Below the pieces are notes generated by a model. The model saw only the letters and a list, made by a program, of their open reading frames with translations. It did no database searches and was not told the origin of the DNA. Below, piece after piece: positions 62,650 through 64,000 of a stretch of DNA of 64,000 nt. The stretch is from positions 744,001-808,000 of the forward strand of contig JADLSH010000082.1 of assembly GCA_016169945.1 (NCBI GenBank). Reading direction: 5' to 3'. A program made the translations under genes and the position numbers. The DNA comes from Trachythela sp. YZ-2020 (lineage: Eukaryota; Cnidaria; Anthozoa; Malacalcyonacea; Clavulariidae). Position 1 is the first letter of the stretch; each line of letters begins with the position of its first letter.

Positions 62650-64000
62650 CTGTGACTGGTGTGATTTTATTGGGGATTTAGCCACAATGCCTTGGCATGT
62701 AATTAAACAATATAATAACCCCAATGAATGCTGAAGGGTATGGAAATCGTTATTTAATGAGATATTAAATATACATGAACCGATTCGACATAAGCGGGTA
62801 AATGGGAACTCTGTCCCATGGATTACTCCGGAAATTAAATACATGATGAGAAGCAGAGACCATCATAAAAAGCATGCCATAAAACATGCCTCGCAGTCAC
62901 ATTGGTAAAGCTTTCAATTTCTGCGGAATAAAGTGAATGTTGAAATGCGAAATGCAAAATCAAAATATCTGATTTCTCTGTAACGAATGATCCTAAAAAG
63001 ACCTGGAAACTAATTAATTCTTTTTTGGGGAAGAATGGCAAATCCAACAACGTGAGTGAGCTGTTGCTTCATGGTACGTCAGTCTCGGATCCTAAATCTA
63101 TTGCAGATGCATTTAATGACTATGTTCTTAGTATTGGGCCGAAGCTAGCAGCGGAACATGTAGATGAGTCCGGCAGTAATGTTGACAATCAACCCATAAA
63201 TTATAATATTAATCAATCCTCAGATACATTTTTGAAATTCTCTTCAATATTCGTTGATAGTGTCGCCTCAACCATAAGAGGCCAAAAAGCATGCAGAGCA
63301 ACAGGTTTGGATAAAATTCCTGCTAAAATTTTAAAATTGTCTGCAGACGTAATTGCACCCTCGTTGACAATCATCTTCAATCTGTCGCTTACAACAGGCA
63401 TATCTATAGATGAATGGAAGCGAGCTCGTATAACGCCAATTTTTAAATCTGGGGATAGAAGACAATGTGAGAAATATCGGCCTATTTCTATATTACCGGT
63501 GGTGCGTAAAGCCTTTGAGAAGAAAATTTTCGGTCGGGAATATGGTTACTTGTCTGAAAATTCTCTATTGTCAAAATTTCAATCTGGATTTCATCCGAAG
63601 AATTCAACTGTAACTGCACTCATCCAAATGTGTGATGAGTGGCTAGAAAATATGGACAATGGCAAGTTAAACGGCGTTGTATTCCTAGATATCAAAAAGG
63701 CATTTGACTCTTTGTTTAAACCATGGCATTTTGCTAAATAAAATGAATTAACAATTTGGAATTTTTGGCATAGAACTAAAATGGTTTGAGTCATATTTAA
63801 CAAATAGAGAACAGCAATGCAGTGTTAATGCGGAATTATGTAGCAATAAAACTATTACATGTGGAGTGCCTCAGGGTTCTATACTGGGACCACTGCTATT
63901 CCTATTGAATATTAATTATTTGCCCGATTGCTTGAAATCAACTACCCCAGGCATGTACGCAGATGGTACTCAAATTTTTTAATCTTCCTACGATGCCAAT
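62650..64000 (+). mobile_element. LINE with reverse transcriptase, runs off the window
   Basis: Plus-strand codons begin with the linker (VPWITPEIKYMMRSRDHHKK, about 62815), then FLGKNGKSNNVSELLLHGTS, an open frame 63025-63741 with ATGLDKIPAKILKLSADVIA, WKRARITPIFKSGDRRQCEK, YRPISILPVV, LSKFQSGFHPKNSTVTAL and VVFLDIKKAFDS. A one-base shift at about 63715 leads to WFESYLTNREQQCSVNAE, CGVPQGSILGPLLFLLNI and MYADGTQIF, where YADD has become YADG. A TAG in the linker and the altered catalytic Asp show a dead copy. Confidence 0.88.

Overview
This window reads as intron-rich, AT-rich animal (metazoan) DNA. Most of it is transposable elements, laid down in layers, with a few scattered host-like exons. 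The TE mix is BEL/Pao, Gypsy and Copia LTR elements, CR1/L2-like LINEs, a Penelope-like element, a Maverick/Polinton and many TIR elements. There are also two unlinked genes or pseudogenes with a P2X7 C-terminal-like (WCxCGxC) zinc domain. That combination suggests a cnidarian or another marine invertebrate; the phylum is an inference. There is no operon structure, tRNA, rRNA or CRISPR that I can support.

Layout. 0-14.9 kb: non-autonomous DNA transposons (an 8-bp-TSD hAT derivative at 865-2013, a fold-back MITE at 3462-3837, a mariner-type MITE at 6501-6735, a TA-flanked 5-kb TIR element at 6114-11078, a G/C-run element at 13292-13886). The same stretch holds a two-exon small gene (2.28-2.89 kb, minus), an inverted pair of Penelope GIY-YIG endonuclease fragments (4.3-5.1 kb), a minisatellite and LINE remnants. 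At 14922-15300 lies the clearest host exon, a piece of an LDL-receptor class B (YWTD) beta-propeller. 15.7-24.3 kb: LINE fragments, short candidate exons, a P2X7-C-like gene remnant (about 18.45-18.9 kb, minus) and a hAT MITE with a perfect 8-bp TSD.

24.3-41.1 kb is a nested stack. A minus-strand LINE appears to be split by a Maverick/Polinton derivative with terminal inverted repeats of over 1 kb. The Polinton is itself interrupted by two LINE fragments and by a complete BEL/Pao retrotransposon (33448-39593, TSD ATGTT) sitting inside its right TIR. The Polinton keeps a packaging-ATPase pseudogene, a PX-like minor virion protein and two small ORFs. I cannot see a polymerase, integrase, protease or major capsid gene. 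One end carries about 25 perfect copies of a 10-bp repeat.

42.3-47.0 kb is a minus-strand Gypsy element with identical 108-bp LTRs and TSD CAGAG. 50.1-52.3 kb is a minus-strand LINE carrying reverse transcriptase. At its edge sits a Copia element (52279-56775) with identical 287-bp LTRs. Its primer site matches the anticodon region of initiator tRNA-Met, and its gag reading frame starts inside the 5' LTR. 57-64 kb holds a LINE remnant, a candidate spliced pseudogene, a fold-back repeat, a three-exon P2X7-C-like gene (62119-59853, minus) with two breaks, and the 5' two thirds of another LINE that runs off the window.

Most coding sequence here serves transposition. Only the YWTD exon, the two P2X7-C-like loci and a few short exons look like host genes, and each is fragmentary. 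Single-base frameshifts occur even in elements whose LTRs are identical, so some breaks may be assembly errors rather than decay.
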